Source: Pilaira anomala
Lineage: Eukaryota; Mucoromycota; Mucoromycetes; Mucorales; Mucoraceae
Direction of reading: 5' to 3'
DNA length: 64,000 nucleotides
NCBI GenBank assembly: GCA_025716855.1
Contig: JAIXMQ010000092.1
Location: forward strand, 20,725-84,724
Position 1 is the first letter of the stretch. Every line of letters begins with the position of its first letter. Below the pieces are notes generated by a model. It was given only the letters and a program-made list of their open reading frames with translations. It did not search any database and had not been told where the DNA came from. Below, in pieces: positions 13,703-25,786 of the stretch. The position numbers and the translations under genes are program-made.

Positions 13703-16416
13703 CCTGACAGCTTAAAAAAGAGTTTATTTTTTTTTTTTTAAAAAAAAAAGTGGTGTATGTCTGTGCGGATAAAACGTATTCCGGGCATTAAGCTCACGCA
13801 TTTACTGGATTTCCCATTATTTTTGGAACAGAATTCGAAAATAATTAAAATAATTGAGAATTAGTTTTGGAACGAAGTTTGAGAATAAAATGAATCATCG
13901 TTTTGAATATGGAAATACCTTTGCAATAGTATTTTCGGACGAGTATGCTCTATCTTGGTGAGTCCTGTCTCCTTCTCTTCCGTTCTCGTTTACGAGCGGT
14001 TTTCGTGCAGTTTAATCCTGCGTGTAATGGCACGTAAAGCCATACGGATATTGAAGGGAGAGCTGGATTGATGGTTCTCATCATCTTAGTAGATGTCATC
14101 GCTAAGAAAAATATTATCATTGACTGTTGTGTTGTTGTACTTATCCGTTGTATTCTTAAAAATAGTAGTCTTTAATCTTGCAATTCAACTTGGGGTCATA
14201 AAACTGAAATGCCAGCATCAACACCATCAGACCACATATCATATCAAAGTACATACAGAAATATTAATGGCACTTTTGAAGCTTCAAATAAGCTAATGCA
14301 ATTTAGAAATAAAATTATTCTTCACTATATAATTTATTTTAACGGATAAAACAATTTCCTTTGACATATTGTGATATACATAAATAAAACCACCTTTTTT
14401 TGTTAAAGTGAGTGTCTTGTTAACTTTGCCTACCAACAATTCAACATTCAGACTTTACTTGTTTATTATGCTATTTATTTTAACCATTACATTGAAATTT
14501 TTTTATTATATATTTTTAATTCGTTGTAAAAACCAATTAGCAAAATATTTATTTTTATTCATAATTAAACTTGAACTGATACGGTTGATATACCTATAAG
14601 AGGACAATTTTAGCTCTATGAAACTTTATGGTTAATGCATATGTATATATTTTCTTTTTGTATTAAAATATATGGTCAATGCATAAAGCTCAAAAGGCGC
14701 CACATAAACTCATCTACACAACAGTTAGGAACTCCGGAGGCCAAAAGTCTGCGTCACAAATCTTTTCTGTGGTGTCAATTGTGGTACACCCCCAAGAATT
14801 CTCCTTGATCAATATCCAAAACAGCCATTTGATTCTATGTCTCTCTCTTCTCTACCCAGTCGAAGACACAAAATACAATCGATTAACATTTCCTTATATA
14901 ACTGGTTTATTAGAAGATCATCGTATCATAAAGAAAATTGACTTCATTTATAGAAAAAAAAAAAAGCACTATACAAGCCTGATTAAACTTGCTATAAAAG
15001 AACATCAAACAAACAAACAAAAAAATCTTGTCATTTATAGCAAACCTGTCTCGAGTTACTTATGGTATGGGCTACATGCTTCGAGTTTTTACCTTATCAG
15101 GCTTGAGATTTGAAGAAGTGAAAAAAGTAATTAAAAATAGATGGTTTTCACCTTAAAGACTGTACATATATAGAGATGCTCAAGAGTACGAGATGTGAAA
15201 TTTGAAATTACTGAAACTTCAAAGCTGGGATGTACCCTGACGAATGGCACCAGGATAATACACCGAAGCTTGTTAGATTATGTGAAGCTTTATATTATTT
15301 ATATGTCTCTACATTAAACCGTCATACTGAAACTTGTTACAAACTAGGCTTTTTTGGCTTTTTTGGCTTTTTAGTAAATAATAAATAATGAATTAAAACA
15401 AGTTTTTGAAGTTTTTTTTTTTTTTTTTTTTTATGCAGCGGTTTCCCAGGTACTGTTTGACCCGGAGAAATTACTATATAAAGTATAGAAGGTAGGAATT
15501 TTATTTTTCCTGAAACTGAAAAAAAAAAAAAAAAACTTACGAGGGAAATCAGGGAAAATAGGTACCACATTAAGTAAGAAAAAGACCAGCCCCCCGTTAC
15601 ATTTTAGTGAAAAGAGAATAAACGTATCAAATGATGAAAACATTATATATTAAAAAAAACCCCTGATTTTTGATTCCTCAAACTATTCAGTACTACTATT
15701 TTTAAAGAATCAGCTCTCTATTGACCTTTGAAGTACAATGCATATCAAGACTACCCAAGAATGGTATTTGTAATTACAACGTAATGTTAGCAAGTTGTTC
15801 ACAGTTCAAATCTATACTCAATTTTATAATAAAGTCATTTGTATATAATCGATTATTGTTTTAATGGGTATCCAATATGATGTTTCAGAAACTATGCTGT
15901 AGTACTTTTGAATGAAAAGACCTTTTGGTGAATCGGGTTACGCCGTAAGTAGTTCTCTTGCTATTACTTACTGAACACGGGAAAAAAAACTAGAGGCTTG
16001 CAAAAGAGGCATTTTTTATCAAGTTTAATTATAATAGACACTTTTTCCTGTTGTAAAAAAAAAATGCTATAAATATGACAAATTTCTCAAATGAACATCT
16101 TCTACTACATATGGCTTTAACGATGTCCATTATTACTGTATATGAATATTTTTAAGATATTTCAATTTTCAGCAAAACAACCGGGATATTCTCTTCAAAA
16201 ACTAGAATAGTAGTAATATTCAAGTAACACGAATATTACTTTTAAAAGTAAAAATCATGTATTTTACTTTTTCCCCGCAAAAAAAGTTCGGTATTTTAAA
16301 CAGAATTTGTCCCACATCAATTTTTTTGTGTGAAAGGGATATAAAAGTTTCATTTTTATAACCTTTTTTATTTTATTTTTTCATTTTGAAAAAAAAACTC
16401 ACGTTTTTCACACGTT
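13703..16416. other. Gene-free stretch with one copy of a dispersed repeat
   Basis: 2.7 kb between the synthetase start and the F-box/WD40 gene. Its main content is a repeat copy at about 13925-14765 (separate entry). The remainder is A+T-rich with mixed poly-A and poly-T runs (13728-13750, 15412-15432) and no convincing coding sequence. Confidence 0.6.
13925..14765 (-). repeat. Dispersed repeat family, copy 1 (inverted relative to the 47-48 kb copies)
   Basis: Matches the reverse complement of about 47265-47945. The shared blocks occur in the same order: CTATCTTGGTRAGTCCTGTC, a conserved core of about 190 bases with CTCGTTTACGAGCGGTT and TGTAATGGCACGTAAA, a short frame reading KKNIIIDCCVVVLIRC, the block TTGTGATATACATAAATAAA, and an end block with GCTCAAAAGGCGCCACATAA and GCGTCACAAATC. 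Internal spacers have diverged. No transposase or obvious terminal structure is seen. Confidence 0.8.
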
Positions 16417-18062
16417 ATGACTTATATCTCACTTTCACTTATTTTTTCATCTGCTGGATATTCACAAACAAGAGAAGAAGAGGAAGAGAGATCGAAGAAT
16501 TTACCATTATATATCACGATTTCTCCTCGAAAAGATGGAACCACAGCTAAAATAAAACGAATTAATCCTAAAAGAAACAATTCGTCCAGTAAAACTACAT
16601 TATTACCTTTAAAAAGGAAATTGAAAGCTTGTTCTTCATCGAATTTCTCTGCTATTTTACCTAAATTCCATGCACCTTTGAATCAACGTCGACCTTCTTC
16701 ACTTTATTCAAGTAATAGCTTTAATACACAACCTGATATCACCAGATCAAGTAATGTATTACTTTTAGAAGAACATGTGATTAAAAATCTAACAATTTTA
16801 TAGATTTAACAACTCTACCAAACGAAATTATTTCAAATATATTAAACTATTTGGATTACATCACTATTCAAAAGTTATCTAGAACATGCGGTAGAATGTA
16901 TCTTATTTGCCACGATGATGTATTATGGCGTAGATTTCTCTATACCGATTTCCAATCCGTTCCTCCCCCTCCTCCTCCTCCTTCTGAAGAAAAGGCACTT
17001 ACACTCAATATTCGTAAAAAGAGTAATGGTAGTTGTGGTGGTATCTCACAACAACTTACTCCTTCATATAATTTAAAACTCTACCAAAACCATCTTAAAT
17101 TAGATCAACGCTGGTTAACCGGAAAGGTAAATAGCCGCTTTTTACAAGGTCATGAAGACAGTGTCTATTGTTTAGCTTGGATATCCAAAGATGTGTTAAT
17201 CAGTGGTAGTCGAGACAAGACGTTAAAAATTTGGCATGTACCTACAAGTAAATGTGTTCGAACGATTGAAGATGAACATGATGGTAGTATACTTTGTATG
17301 CGCGTTGATGAACAGCAACAACTTTTAATGACAGGCTCTTCAGATGCAACTTGTACAGTTTGGTCACTTCCAGATGTAAAACCTATTCTTAAGCTCAGGG
17401 GTCATGGTCATAATGTCTTAGGTGTTTGTATTGTTGGTGATCGAATCGTTACTTCTTCAAGGGATCATACTTTACGTGTATGGGATCGATTTACTGGCAT
17501 TGAAATACGGCAAATGGTGGGTCATACTGCTTCTGTAAACGCTATCGAGCCTGTGAACCGATCTCGGGTTGTCTCGGCATCTGGTGATTCCAATATAAAA
17601 TTATGGGATATCGAAACTGGTGAATGTATTCGTACAATGGATGGACATCAACTTGGTTTAGCTTGTATAAAATACATCAATGGTCGTCTCTATAGTGGAG
17701 GATTAGAAGGAAAAATCAAGGTCTGGGATATTGAGACAGGTGAATGTCTTAATACTTTAGTGGGTCATGCTGGCATGATTCGTTCTATTGATTGTTTAAA
17801 TGGAAAGATTGTGAGTGGTAGTTACGATCGTACTCTTCGTGTTTGGGATACAAAGACAGGTGCTTGTATTCTTAGTTTTCAAAGTGGTCACTCAAATTGG
17901 ATATTTAATGTCTTGATGAGTGGAACACGAATTGTTAGGTAAAAATATACATTATAAAAAGCCAGATTTTTTTTGCTTATTAATAATATTTATAGTTCGG
18001 GTCAAGAAAAACGAATCATGATACTTGATTTTAGTAATGGTTTGACTCCATTATGTAATTAA
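16417..18062 (+). CDS. F-box / WD40-repeat protein (SCF substrate-receptor type)
   Basis: Likely substrate adaptor of an SCF ubiquitin ligase. Exons 16417-16750, 16804-17938 and 17996-18062 join in frame to 511 residues. The first exon is basic and Ser-rich. The F-box starts at the second exon (LTTLPNEIISNILNYLDY...LSRTCGRMY...DVLWRRF). A proline run (eight P) separates it from about seven WD40 repeats, recognised by GH...D and IWD/VWD endings such as KTLKIWHV, HTLRVWDR, NIKLWDIETGE, KIKVWDIETGE and RTLRVWDTKTG. The arrangement is like Cdc4/Fbw7/Pop1 proteins, but the orthologue cannot be settled. The first intron uses GTAATG; alternative donors in that stretch bring in stops. Confidence 0.88.
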
Positions 18063-18811
18063 AATACGCTGTAAATGATATGTATTTACCATACCCTTTT
18101 TAATCCCTTTATTTGCTGCGTCTAAAAATCACTTTTTCTTCCCAACTACCCCGGATTTTCCTCTTTCACATTCAAACAAACCGTTCTTCGCCGATTTAAT
18201 ACGTTATTTTTTATAAGCTTTTTTATACTCATTTAACTAAAGCTATAACGGAAGACCTTTTATTGGTTCCATTTTATATATAAGGGTACCTGTATTAATT
18301 AATTAGGAGTGTGGAAAAATAAAAATCTAGTGGTTTCACGTCTGATAAAATAGGTTTGTTACACTTACACAAATGACGATATACAGTAAAAAAATTGGTC
18401 ATAAGGTTAAACAAATTGACAGAACGCTTTTGAATTTAATTGTTTAATTGGAACAATAAGCTTAAAGTAGTATAATAGTACCTTTTTTTTTTTTTTTGCT
18501 TTTACTTTCTCCGCAATTTTTCTCACGATAATTTCTTCAAGATATGTTAAAATACTACTTCATTGATTACTAAGGACTCATGTCCCTTTCTACTGGCAAA
18601 TTCAATCTTTAACCTTTATGTAGGGTGATATAATGCCTCTCATAAATTTAATACATTGAGAGGGTCACTAAGTATCTATTGCATTAATTTGATGAATGAG
18701 TCTCAGCCTAAAATCTAATTGTTTGTTGTACGATCAGGGCATTTAAAATTCATGCATTTTAATTTAATTTATTTATAATATACATTTTCAGAAAAAGGAT
18801 TAAATAGCAAT
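18063..18811. other. Convergent intergenic stretch
   Basis: Lies between the 3' ends of the F-box/WD40 gene (+) and thiolase (-). A+T-rich, one 17-base T run near 18482. Nothing else recognised. Confidence 0.6.
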
Positions 18812-20252
18812 TTACTCTCTTTCCCAAACAGCAGCCATACCCATACCGCTACCAATACACATGGAAGTAACGCCAATACGCTTGTTTTGACGCTTTAATT
18901 CAGGGAACAAAGTAGCAACTTGACGGGCACCAGTACAACCTAAAGGATGACCGATAGCAATAGCACCACCCTTGGGATTCACTTTTTCAATAGGAATATC
19001 AAGAACCTTGACTGTATAAATAGCTTGAGAAGCAAAAGCTTCATTGATTTCATAGATATCAACATCTGAAATTTTTAATCCAGCACGTTCAACTGCAACA
19101 GGAATAGCATAAGCTGGTCCAACACCCATTACACGAGGAGGAACCTAAGATTGATAAAGAATTGAATATACGTAAAAAAAAACAAGATATACATATAAAT
19201 ACTTACACCAACTGCGCTAGAAGTAACATATTTACCAAGAATAGGTAAATTCAACTTTAAAGCAGTCTTACGCTTCATCAATAAGACAGCTGCAGCACCA
19301 TCCGAGATTTGAGAAGCATTACCAGCTGTTGTAGTACCAGTAGGAGAGAAAGCAGGTTTCAATTTACCAAGACTTTCTGTAGTGGAATTAGCACGAATAC
19401 CTTCATCTTGATCCACAATGATTGTCTTTGGGTTCTCTCCATCTTTATCCAAAATCGTGACTTCACAAGGTACAATTTCTTCCTTGAAATAACCTGCCTT
19501 TTGTGCTGCAGCTGCCTTTTGATGAGAATGAGCTGAGAATGCATCTTGTTCTTCACGTGTAATACCATACTCTGCTGCAACATTTTCTGATGTAATACTA
19601 TATATATATATATATATATATTTAAAAATTAATATCCATTTTCTTTTTTCTTTTTTTTTGAACTTTACCCCATAGGAATTTTACAATCAGCAACAATTGG
19701 ATTAGCAGCCAATTTCTCGGACAAAGGTACAACACGAGTAAAGTAATCTGCAGACATAGATTCAACACCAGCACCAATACCAATCTCAATTAATCCAGAT
19801 TGAATGGCAGTGGCTACTTGAACACAAGCTTGAAGTCCAGAAGAACATTGTCTGTTTAAAGTACTCACGGCTGTAGATTCTGGGAATCCTGCTGCAAGTG
19901 CTGCCATACGAGCAGGTGTAGCAAGTCCTCCATTGGCTGACACATTACCTACATTGATATCTTGAACGAGTGCTGGGTCAATACCTGTTCTAGCAATAGT
20001 TGCTTTGAATACATGGAGCAAAAGTTCTATTACAAAATAGGATGAATGACTGTCAAAAAAAAAAAAAAAAAATTGGACCAAAGTATATTTACCATCTGCA
20101 AGAACATCTTTAAATCCTCCTTTACGTCCTTTAGCAAGTGCAGTACGAACTGCTGAAACAACAACAACGTCCTCAGGTGACTTGACTCCAACGCGAGTAA
20201 GTTGAGAATCTGCTAAAGTAGCTAAAGTAATAGGGTAAGGCAAAGGAGACAT
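18812..20252 (-). CDS. POT1: 3-ketoacyl-CoA thiolase (peroxisomal type)
   Basis: Catalyses the last step of fatty-acid beta-oxidation, splitting 3-ketoacyl-CoA with CoA. Exons 20093-20252, 19669-20026, 19207-19597 and 18812-19144 join in frame to 413 residues. The acyl-carrying Cys is in NRQCSSG, the active-site His in GHPLGCTG and the second Cys in MCIGSGMGMA. NEAFA and the SDGAAAVLLM block are also present. Length and the EDVVVVSAVRTALAKG start match the ACAA1/POT1 group rather than cytosolic acetoacetyl-CoA thiolase. The N terminus (MSPLPYPITLATLADSQLTRV) has no clear PTS2 (R-L-x5-H-L), and the C terminus (VWERE) is not a PTS1, so location is uncertain. An intron with a TA repeat lies at 19598-19668. 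Confidence 0.93.
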
Positions 20253-21429
20253 GCTTCTTATTTTTTTTTTTAAAAAACAAAAAAATTAAAAGTAAAGAAA
20301 AAAAAAAGGGGTAAGAAGAGAAAGAGCAGTAATTTATTTCTTTTTTTTTTTATTTCGCATTACTAATTTTTTACCCCAGAAAAAAAGAACCTTACTTTTT
20401 TTTTCCCTGTGACTTTTTAAGTGTGTAATGCTATTTATCGTGGTTTTTTTTTTTTTTTTTTACTAAAAAGTTTATAGATTTGGTCAGTAGCATCTTATAA
20501 TAGCATTTTATTCATCTAAATGACTTTTGACGCGTCAAGTTTGATTTTTTTGTTGTTCAACAGGCTTACCTAATCCCATTATATTAACGATTTAGTGTTA
20601 ACGATTTTATTAGTATGCTGCTATTTGGCTTTAAAATTTTTCAATAAAGCCACATTCCATTTATCATATAAAGTTAAATAAAAATAAAAAAAAATGGCTT
20701 CCAAAATCGATACTCTGATCACAGTATAAGTAAACCCTCTTTACTTATCTCAATAGTTATATGATAATACTGATGCGTCAATAATACAGACGTTATCAAT
20801 TTCTCCTAAGGGATGGGATCAGCGTAAAAAAAATTATTGATATTATCAATTGCTTTTTAAAAAATAGTCGAAAAAAAAAAGAGTTAACTGCATTGATTTA
20901 CGGGTATAAAAAAAAAGGGGGGGGGGAGGGAAAGGCTTAAACATATTCATAAGATGCTTTGGATAGGTCAACATGTAATGGTCTAGCTACAGATACAAAT
21001 ACAATGGATAGTATTCATTCAAAGATAATGCCTCTCACTCCCGCGTTGATTGTTAACCTCATTCGTATAAGATTGCCATAAGGTTCTCTGCTCTGTGAAA
21101 AAAAAAAGTAAAAACATACAAAATATGACGCTGATTTTATTTACGAAAAATGTTTGTTCTTCTTTTATTTTTATAACAGATACTAACGACCAGTTACAGA
21201 CTGATAAGTTCATATGAATATTAATAATAAAATGAATGATATATGTTATGTTTATCCTACTATACAATATTAAAATCATTAGGAACTTGTGCTCTGAAGT
21301 AATGAGTCAAGGGCTGATTGTCACTTGAGTTTGTAATAACTACTTGATTGTTATTGTTGACTTCTTTATTTTTCTCACACGCCATATACAAACAAATTTG
21401 TCTTAGTTTCATTATAATATATAAATAAA

Positions 21430-21650
21430 TCGTTTCTTTTTCTCTTTCTTCCCTTTAAATATGAACCTTTCCTACCAATACCATCTTTTTCTCTTCTTTA
21501 ATCACATACGTTATCCAGATAAGAGACATTACCAAGATATATGGACAGCTCTAGAAACGTGTGTACTACATGTTACAAATGATGAGACAACATTATCATA
21601 AATCCTAATAATTTTATCATGATAAAGTAGTACATTGTCTAATCTCGATA
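21430..21650. repeat. Diverged repeat, copy A
   Basis: Aligns by eye with 25240-25450. Both have a TTTCxCTTTCTTC lead, then TCTCTTCTTT, CACAxxCxTTATCCA, AAGAGAC, and both end with CTAATAATTTTATCA followed about 25 bases later by TTGTCTAAT. Copies differ at roughly a third of positions, so this is an old duplication or a conserved leader or promoter segment. Confidence 0.4.
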
Positions 21651-22199
21651 ACAATTTTTTTTTTTTTGTGCATGTATTCTACCAGAAATCTTCTCAGGGT
21701 AAAATGACTGTCAAGGAGCGAAAGTGAGAAAGTCAAAACTTCATTTCGGAGGTTGCGCCGTAGTGTCTTCTTCCGATAGTTTTATTAATAATCAACCAAT
21801 ATATCAAGATGAGGTTTATTCTTTGCGCGACTTGGCTCTGATGATCCGAAAAAAAAATTAACATGAGTGTGATATTATCACTTTCTCTCTCGAGATGGCT
21901 TTCCTTTTTTTTTTAATGGCTTAAAGATCAAAGTTCCAAAATAAGCTGTCAGATAATGCTTGGAAACAAACTAAATTTTGAAAGAACAAAATTAATCACA
22001 AGGAATACTTGAACCTGGATAAGCGTGTTAACGCTTTCCTTTTTAATTTAAAACAATTCATCAAAAAAAAAGGGGGAGGGGGAAACTAATGATGTAGTAA
22101 GAATAACTAAAAAACTACTTGTGAAAGTTAATTTTAGTAATTGATATATTTTTTACATGAAAAAAAAAAGGCTATCTAAGTTCTTACTATGATGGGTCT

Positions 22200-22470
22200 T
22201 TACTTCTTGACATTTGTCCAAGAGTCACCTGGTAATCCCAGATCTTCATTCTTTTCCCAATGATGACATTTATAGCTACCCGTTTTGTCTGATCAGAAGA
22301 AATATGAAAGTTGAAGAGATGGGTGTTAGGTATCATGATTGATTTGATGTTGATCTCTACTCACTCACCGACAGTAAGCCACCTGGCGAGGCGATTTTTC
22401 TCAATCTCACGGAACAGCTTGGACCAGTAGAAACACGAAATATACCAGTGGTTTGCTCATTGAGAGACAT
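22200..22470 (-). CDS. Possible small two-exon gene, 64 residues
   Basis: ATG at 22470. Exon 1 is 22365-22470 and exon 2 is 22200-22288, with a 76-base intron (GTGAGT...TCTGATCAG). They join in frame to MSLNEQTTGIFRVSTG... ending SYKCHHWEKNEDLGLPGD...VKK. Composition is rich in Gly, Ser, Cys, Trp and Pro, unlike the Phe/Lys/Ile-rich junk frames around it, which argues for coding origin. No family is recognised, and no signal peptide or membrane segment is seen. An open frame continues upstream (to 22601) in another frame, so further 5' exons are possible. Confidence 0.4.
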
Positions 22471-24613
22471 TCAAATGGTTCGTCTGTGTCGATTACTATA
22501 ATTAAACCAAACTCATTTACCTCAAGATGTCCTTCTGATAAGTAAACATCATTGAAAAAAGATGATATACTAGTCTTTGAGGAGGATGAGTATTTAATCA
22601 TTCACGAAATATTCAGTATATATAATATGAATCGAAAAATGTATGTATATGTTTAAACTATATATAATTCATCATATCTTGTTTTAGGCGGTCTTAACTG
22701 CAAAAGGAGTAAAAACTACAAATAAGAAATTTGCAAAAAGGCTTACAAAATGTTGATAGTAGGATCCAGTTTTGAAGAAGTGTGAAAAACACAAGGTATT
22801 TTCCCAACCCAATCTTTCCCGAAGTCGACTATTATTATCAGGGCGGCAAATTATAGTGCAGGCCCCTTCTTAATCTTGTTCATAAAAAAAAAAACCATCT
22901 TTTTTTTTGGCTTTCAATGTGGTCTTATCCATTAGAAGTAACAATATATAAAATTTTGTTATAATATGATATTTATCAACCTATAACAGTATGTACATGT
23001 ACCTCATTTCTGTGTTCAGTAAAAGAAGATGTACATATAAAAATAAATAAAAAAAAAAAAACGTCACCTTGACTTCAGCATGAATTAAAGTTCTCTCTAT
23101 TTATATACATAAACAAATGACGAAACAAAACCCTGCAATCTCAACTCTTGAACAACTCTTAAAGTTCTTTCTGACATCTTATATAAAAACAAGTTCTTTC
23201 CAGGGCAGAAAAAAAAACTTTATGCTTCTAGGTCTGGTACCGCATTTCTGAAATATCCAATATACAATTGCTGCTGGACAGTGCTGTAAATGTTACTATA
23301 GAATTTTCATGGAAAAAAAAAAAAAAAAAAAAAAAAAAACTTTGAATCGTTTAATTTATTTCTTTTAATAGATTTATGATGCAATGATATTATTGTAATT
23401 GAGTTATGTACATAGTGATTATTTACCTTTCATGGTTAAATTTGATTTCAAATAATCTTCTTTTTTAAACACACAAACTTACAAATATAGCTACAGTGAT
23501 AACAAAGAGAATTTAAAAGCAAGTAAGACATTTCTCTGTTCGATGGATTTTTTTTTTCAATCATGGTCCTTTTTATATGCGATTTATGAGAAAATAAGAA
23601 GTTGTTGTGATATTTGAAAAAGGTCTAAATGAAATACGACCTCTTTGTACACCACAAAAGAATGGGACAGTAGTACCTGATTAAAGTCTACTCATAAAAC
23701 ACCTTTGTTATAGTAAAAGTCAAACGAAAGGAGTTATTAGTCACATACGATTAATCTTTCATGCTATATTCTCTTTTAACATGATGGAGTAAATATATTT
23801 ATTCTGTTTTAAGATTCTAGTAATATCGACACTATAGACAACTGATAATATGGGCTTTTTATTTATCATATGTTATATTGTTTACATGTATTTTACATAT
23901 TAGGTAGATATGAAAACAGATCATTAACAAAGAACCCACATTTACATAATAAAATTGTTTTAGACATGGTAATAACTAGAAAATGCTACTTATATATATA
24001 AACCTGTTTTTTTTTTATAAAAGTATTATATTCAACTTGATTTTTTATCTGTTAAAACAGTGAAATGCTTTTTAACATTTTATTGAAATTGAGACGAGAC
24101 GTCCAAATTAGCTCTTGCAAACATTAAAAAGTTGAAGACCGCCAATTATTTTTTTCTGTAAGCTAATAACCCAAGGAGCTTTAAAAAAAAAAAAAAAAAC
24201 GTTCTATCGGTTACTTATTTTTTCGCTCAAGTTCCGTCTTAAGGTAAAAGAAGGTTTTTTTTTTTTTTTTTTTAAATCTCAGGAACGAGCTAAAACGTGA
24301 TAGAGAGAATACACAAGAGACCTAGACTCATCGGATTGGCCAATATGAAACCTCAGTTAATAAAACGTGGTTGTTTTTCTTTCTCTTCAAGCTAAAAAAG
24401 ATTATTTCTAAAAATAAGAAAAAAAAAATCTATTTTAGATTGTCGTATGTATATAAAAAAAAAAAAAAAAATAGGCTGAGAAGAAGTCGTAGGCACTTGC
24501 TAGACCTCTTTTTTTTTTTTCAGCCCATTTAAAAAATCCATATAGCCTTAAAAAAATTGAGTAACATTTTTTTTTTTTTTTTTTTTTTTTTTTTCAGTTA
24601 TAAATATATTGTA

Positions 24614-25050
24614 CAGTGCTTCCAACTGGCAATGTCGCACACGGTCAAAAATGATGTCACCAACCAATCAAAATCGATGTCGTTGTGTGATCAACATCAA
24701 TTTCGCAACTTTCAGGAACCAAGTCGTGTTTTTAAAAAACCATGTCGCTCACATTTGTGTATCTTCCTACTTACTCTCCAGAGCTTAATCCAATTGAACA
24801 ATTCTGAGCAGTGGCAAAAAGTAAGGTTAAGTTTCATAGGTTTTTGCAGGAAGATACTTTGTCCAAGAGGATTACAGAAGCCTGTAACAGTCTGAAAGCA
24901 AAGTCAGTTCAAAGGTTTCGTCTCGCATTCTTACCAGTGTTGGTACAAATATCGAAACAGACAGTCTATGTAATGACCCAAACGGATGTGCGATTAAGGG
25001 AAAACGGTAAGTGCAATCAGAAAAAAAAAAAAAAGCTATCCAAACTGGAG
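24614..25050 (+). mobile_element. Tc1/mariner-type transposase fragment, copy A
   Basis: Encodes the C-terminal part of a DDE (IS630/Tc1-like) transposase: the hallmark YLPTYSPELNPIEQF is readable from the ATG at 24753, followed by AVAKSKVK and LSKRITEACNSLKAKSV. A TGA replaces the Trp codon expected after EQF (the other copy has TGG), so this copy is dead. The homologous segment starts at CAGTGCTTCCAACTGG and ends at GCTATCCAAACTGG after an A run. The N-terminal two thirds of the transposase is missing, so it is a truncated relic. The second copy lies inverted at 28224-28624. Confidence 0.85.
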
Positions 25051-25239
25051 GGCGGGGAAAAGAGTCGTAAAAAAGTATAACAAGGCACATTGTCACGTGA
25101 ATAAGGTTTTTTATAACTTTTGCATGAAATACACCATTACATCAATTTTTTTTTCACATAGCATACAGGCAGGTTTTTTTTTTCTCATACGCCAGACAAA
25201 CAGGGGGGGTTTATTTTTTTTTCATTATAAATAATCTTT

Positions 25240-25450
25240 TTTTTTTATTTTGTTCTTTTCTTTCACTTTCTTCTTTTTACATAAATTCCTTCCTTACCGC
25301 TCCATTTTTAATCTCTTCTTTTGTCACACTCCTTATCCAAAGAAGAGACTGTTTCAAGAAGAAAAAAAAAAGACCTGCATAAAACATATTGTTATCAATA
25401 GTAAGTCTAATAATTTTATCAAAAAATGAATGATTCATTTTGTCTAATAA
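25240..25450. repeat. Diverged repeat, copy B
   Basis: Counterpart of 21430-21650, same orientation; see that entry for the shared words. It lies between mariner copy A and the broken zinc-finger gene. Confidence 0.4.
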
Positions 25451-25629
25451 ATCTCAAATAGAAAATGATCCTTTTTTCAATTTTTTGTCCAAATTGCAAG
25501 TGAAAAAAAGAACAAGTTACCTGTTTTTTTGTTAAAAAAACAAGAATTATACTAGACTTTTCTTAAAAAAAAAACTGTTAAGTATTTTGGTGGCTTAACG
25601 GCTAGTTGGATCAAATTTCATCTGTGATT

Positions 25630-25750
25630 TTACTACCCAGCACCTCCAAACTGCCAGCCAAAAAAAAAAAAAAACTGCCAGCCAAAAAAAAAACTGCCAG
25701 CCAAAAAAAAAAAGGCTATCCAAAACTGCCAGCCAAAAAAAAAAAAAATG
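25630..25750. repeat. Tandem array of ACTGCCAGCC plus poly-A units
   Basis: Four to five units of (A)ACTGCCAGCC, each followed by 9-15 A, one carrying GGCTATCC in front. The same words (GCTATCCAAACTG, GCTGGCAGTTTGGATAGCC) sit at the ends of both mariner fragments, so the array looks like amplified transposon ends. Unit length variation is in the A tract. Confidence 0.7.
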
Positions 25751-25786
25751 TTTTTCTTTTGTTCGTTCCCACAGATACAAAAAACT

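Larger units (their letters stand above)
20253..24613. other. Long accessory stretch, mostly non-coding
   Basis: 4.3 kb upstream of thiolase with many poly-A or poly-T runs (20443-20460, 23313-23339, 24255-24273, 24567-24594). The only coding candidate is a small two-exon gene at 22200-22470. A block at about 21430-21650 resembles a second block at about 25240-25450 (separate entries). The rest shows no gene, RNA or mobile element I can support. Confidence 0.5.

Noticed and set aside
16801..16850. F-box/WD40 protein beginning at the ATG at 16851
   Set aside because: That start would cut the F-box in half; joining the upstream exon with a GTAATG donor restores the full F-box.
20695..20850. 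Possible mini-gene starting MASKIDTLIT with a very short intron
   Set aside because: The intron would be only about 33 bases, shorter than any other here, and the product is under 40 residues without a recognisable motif.
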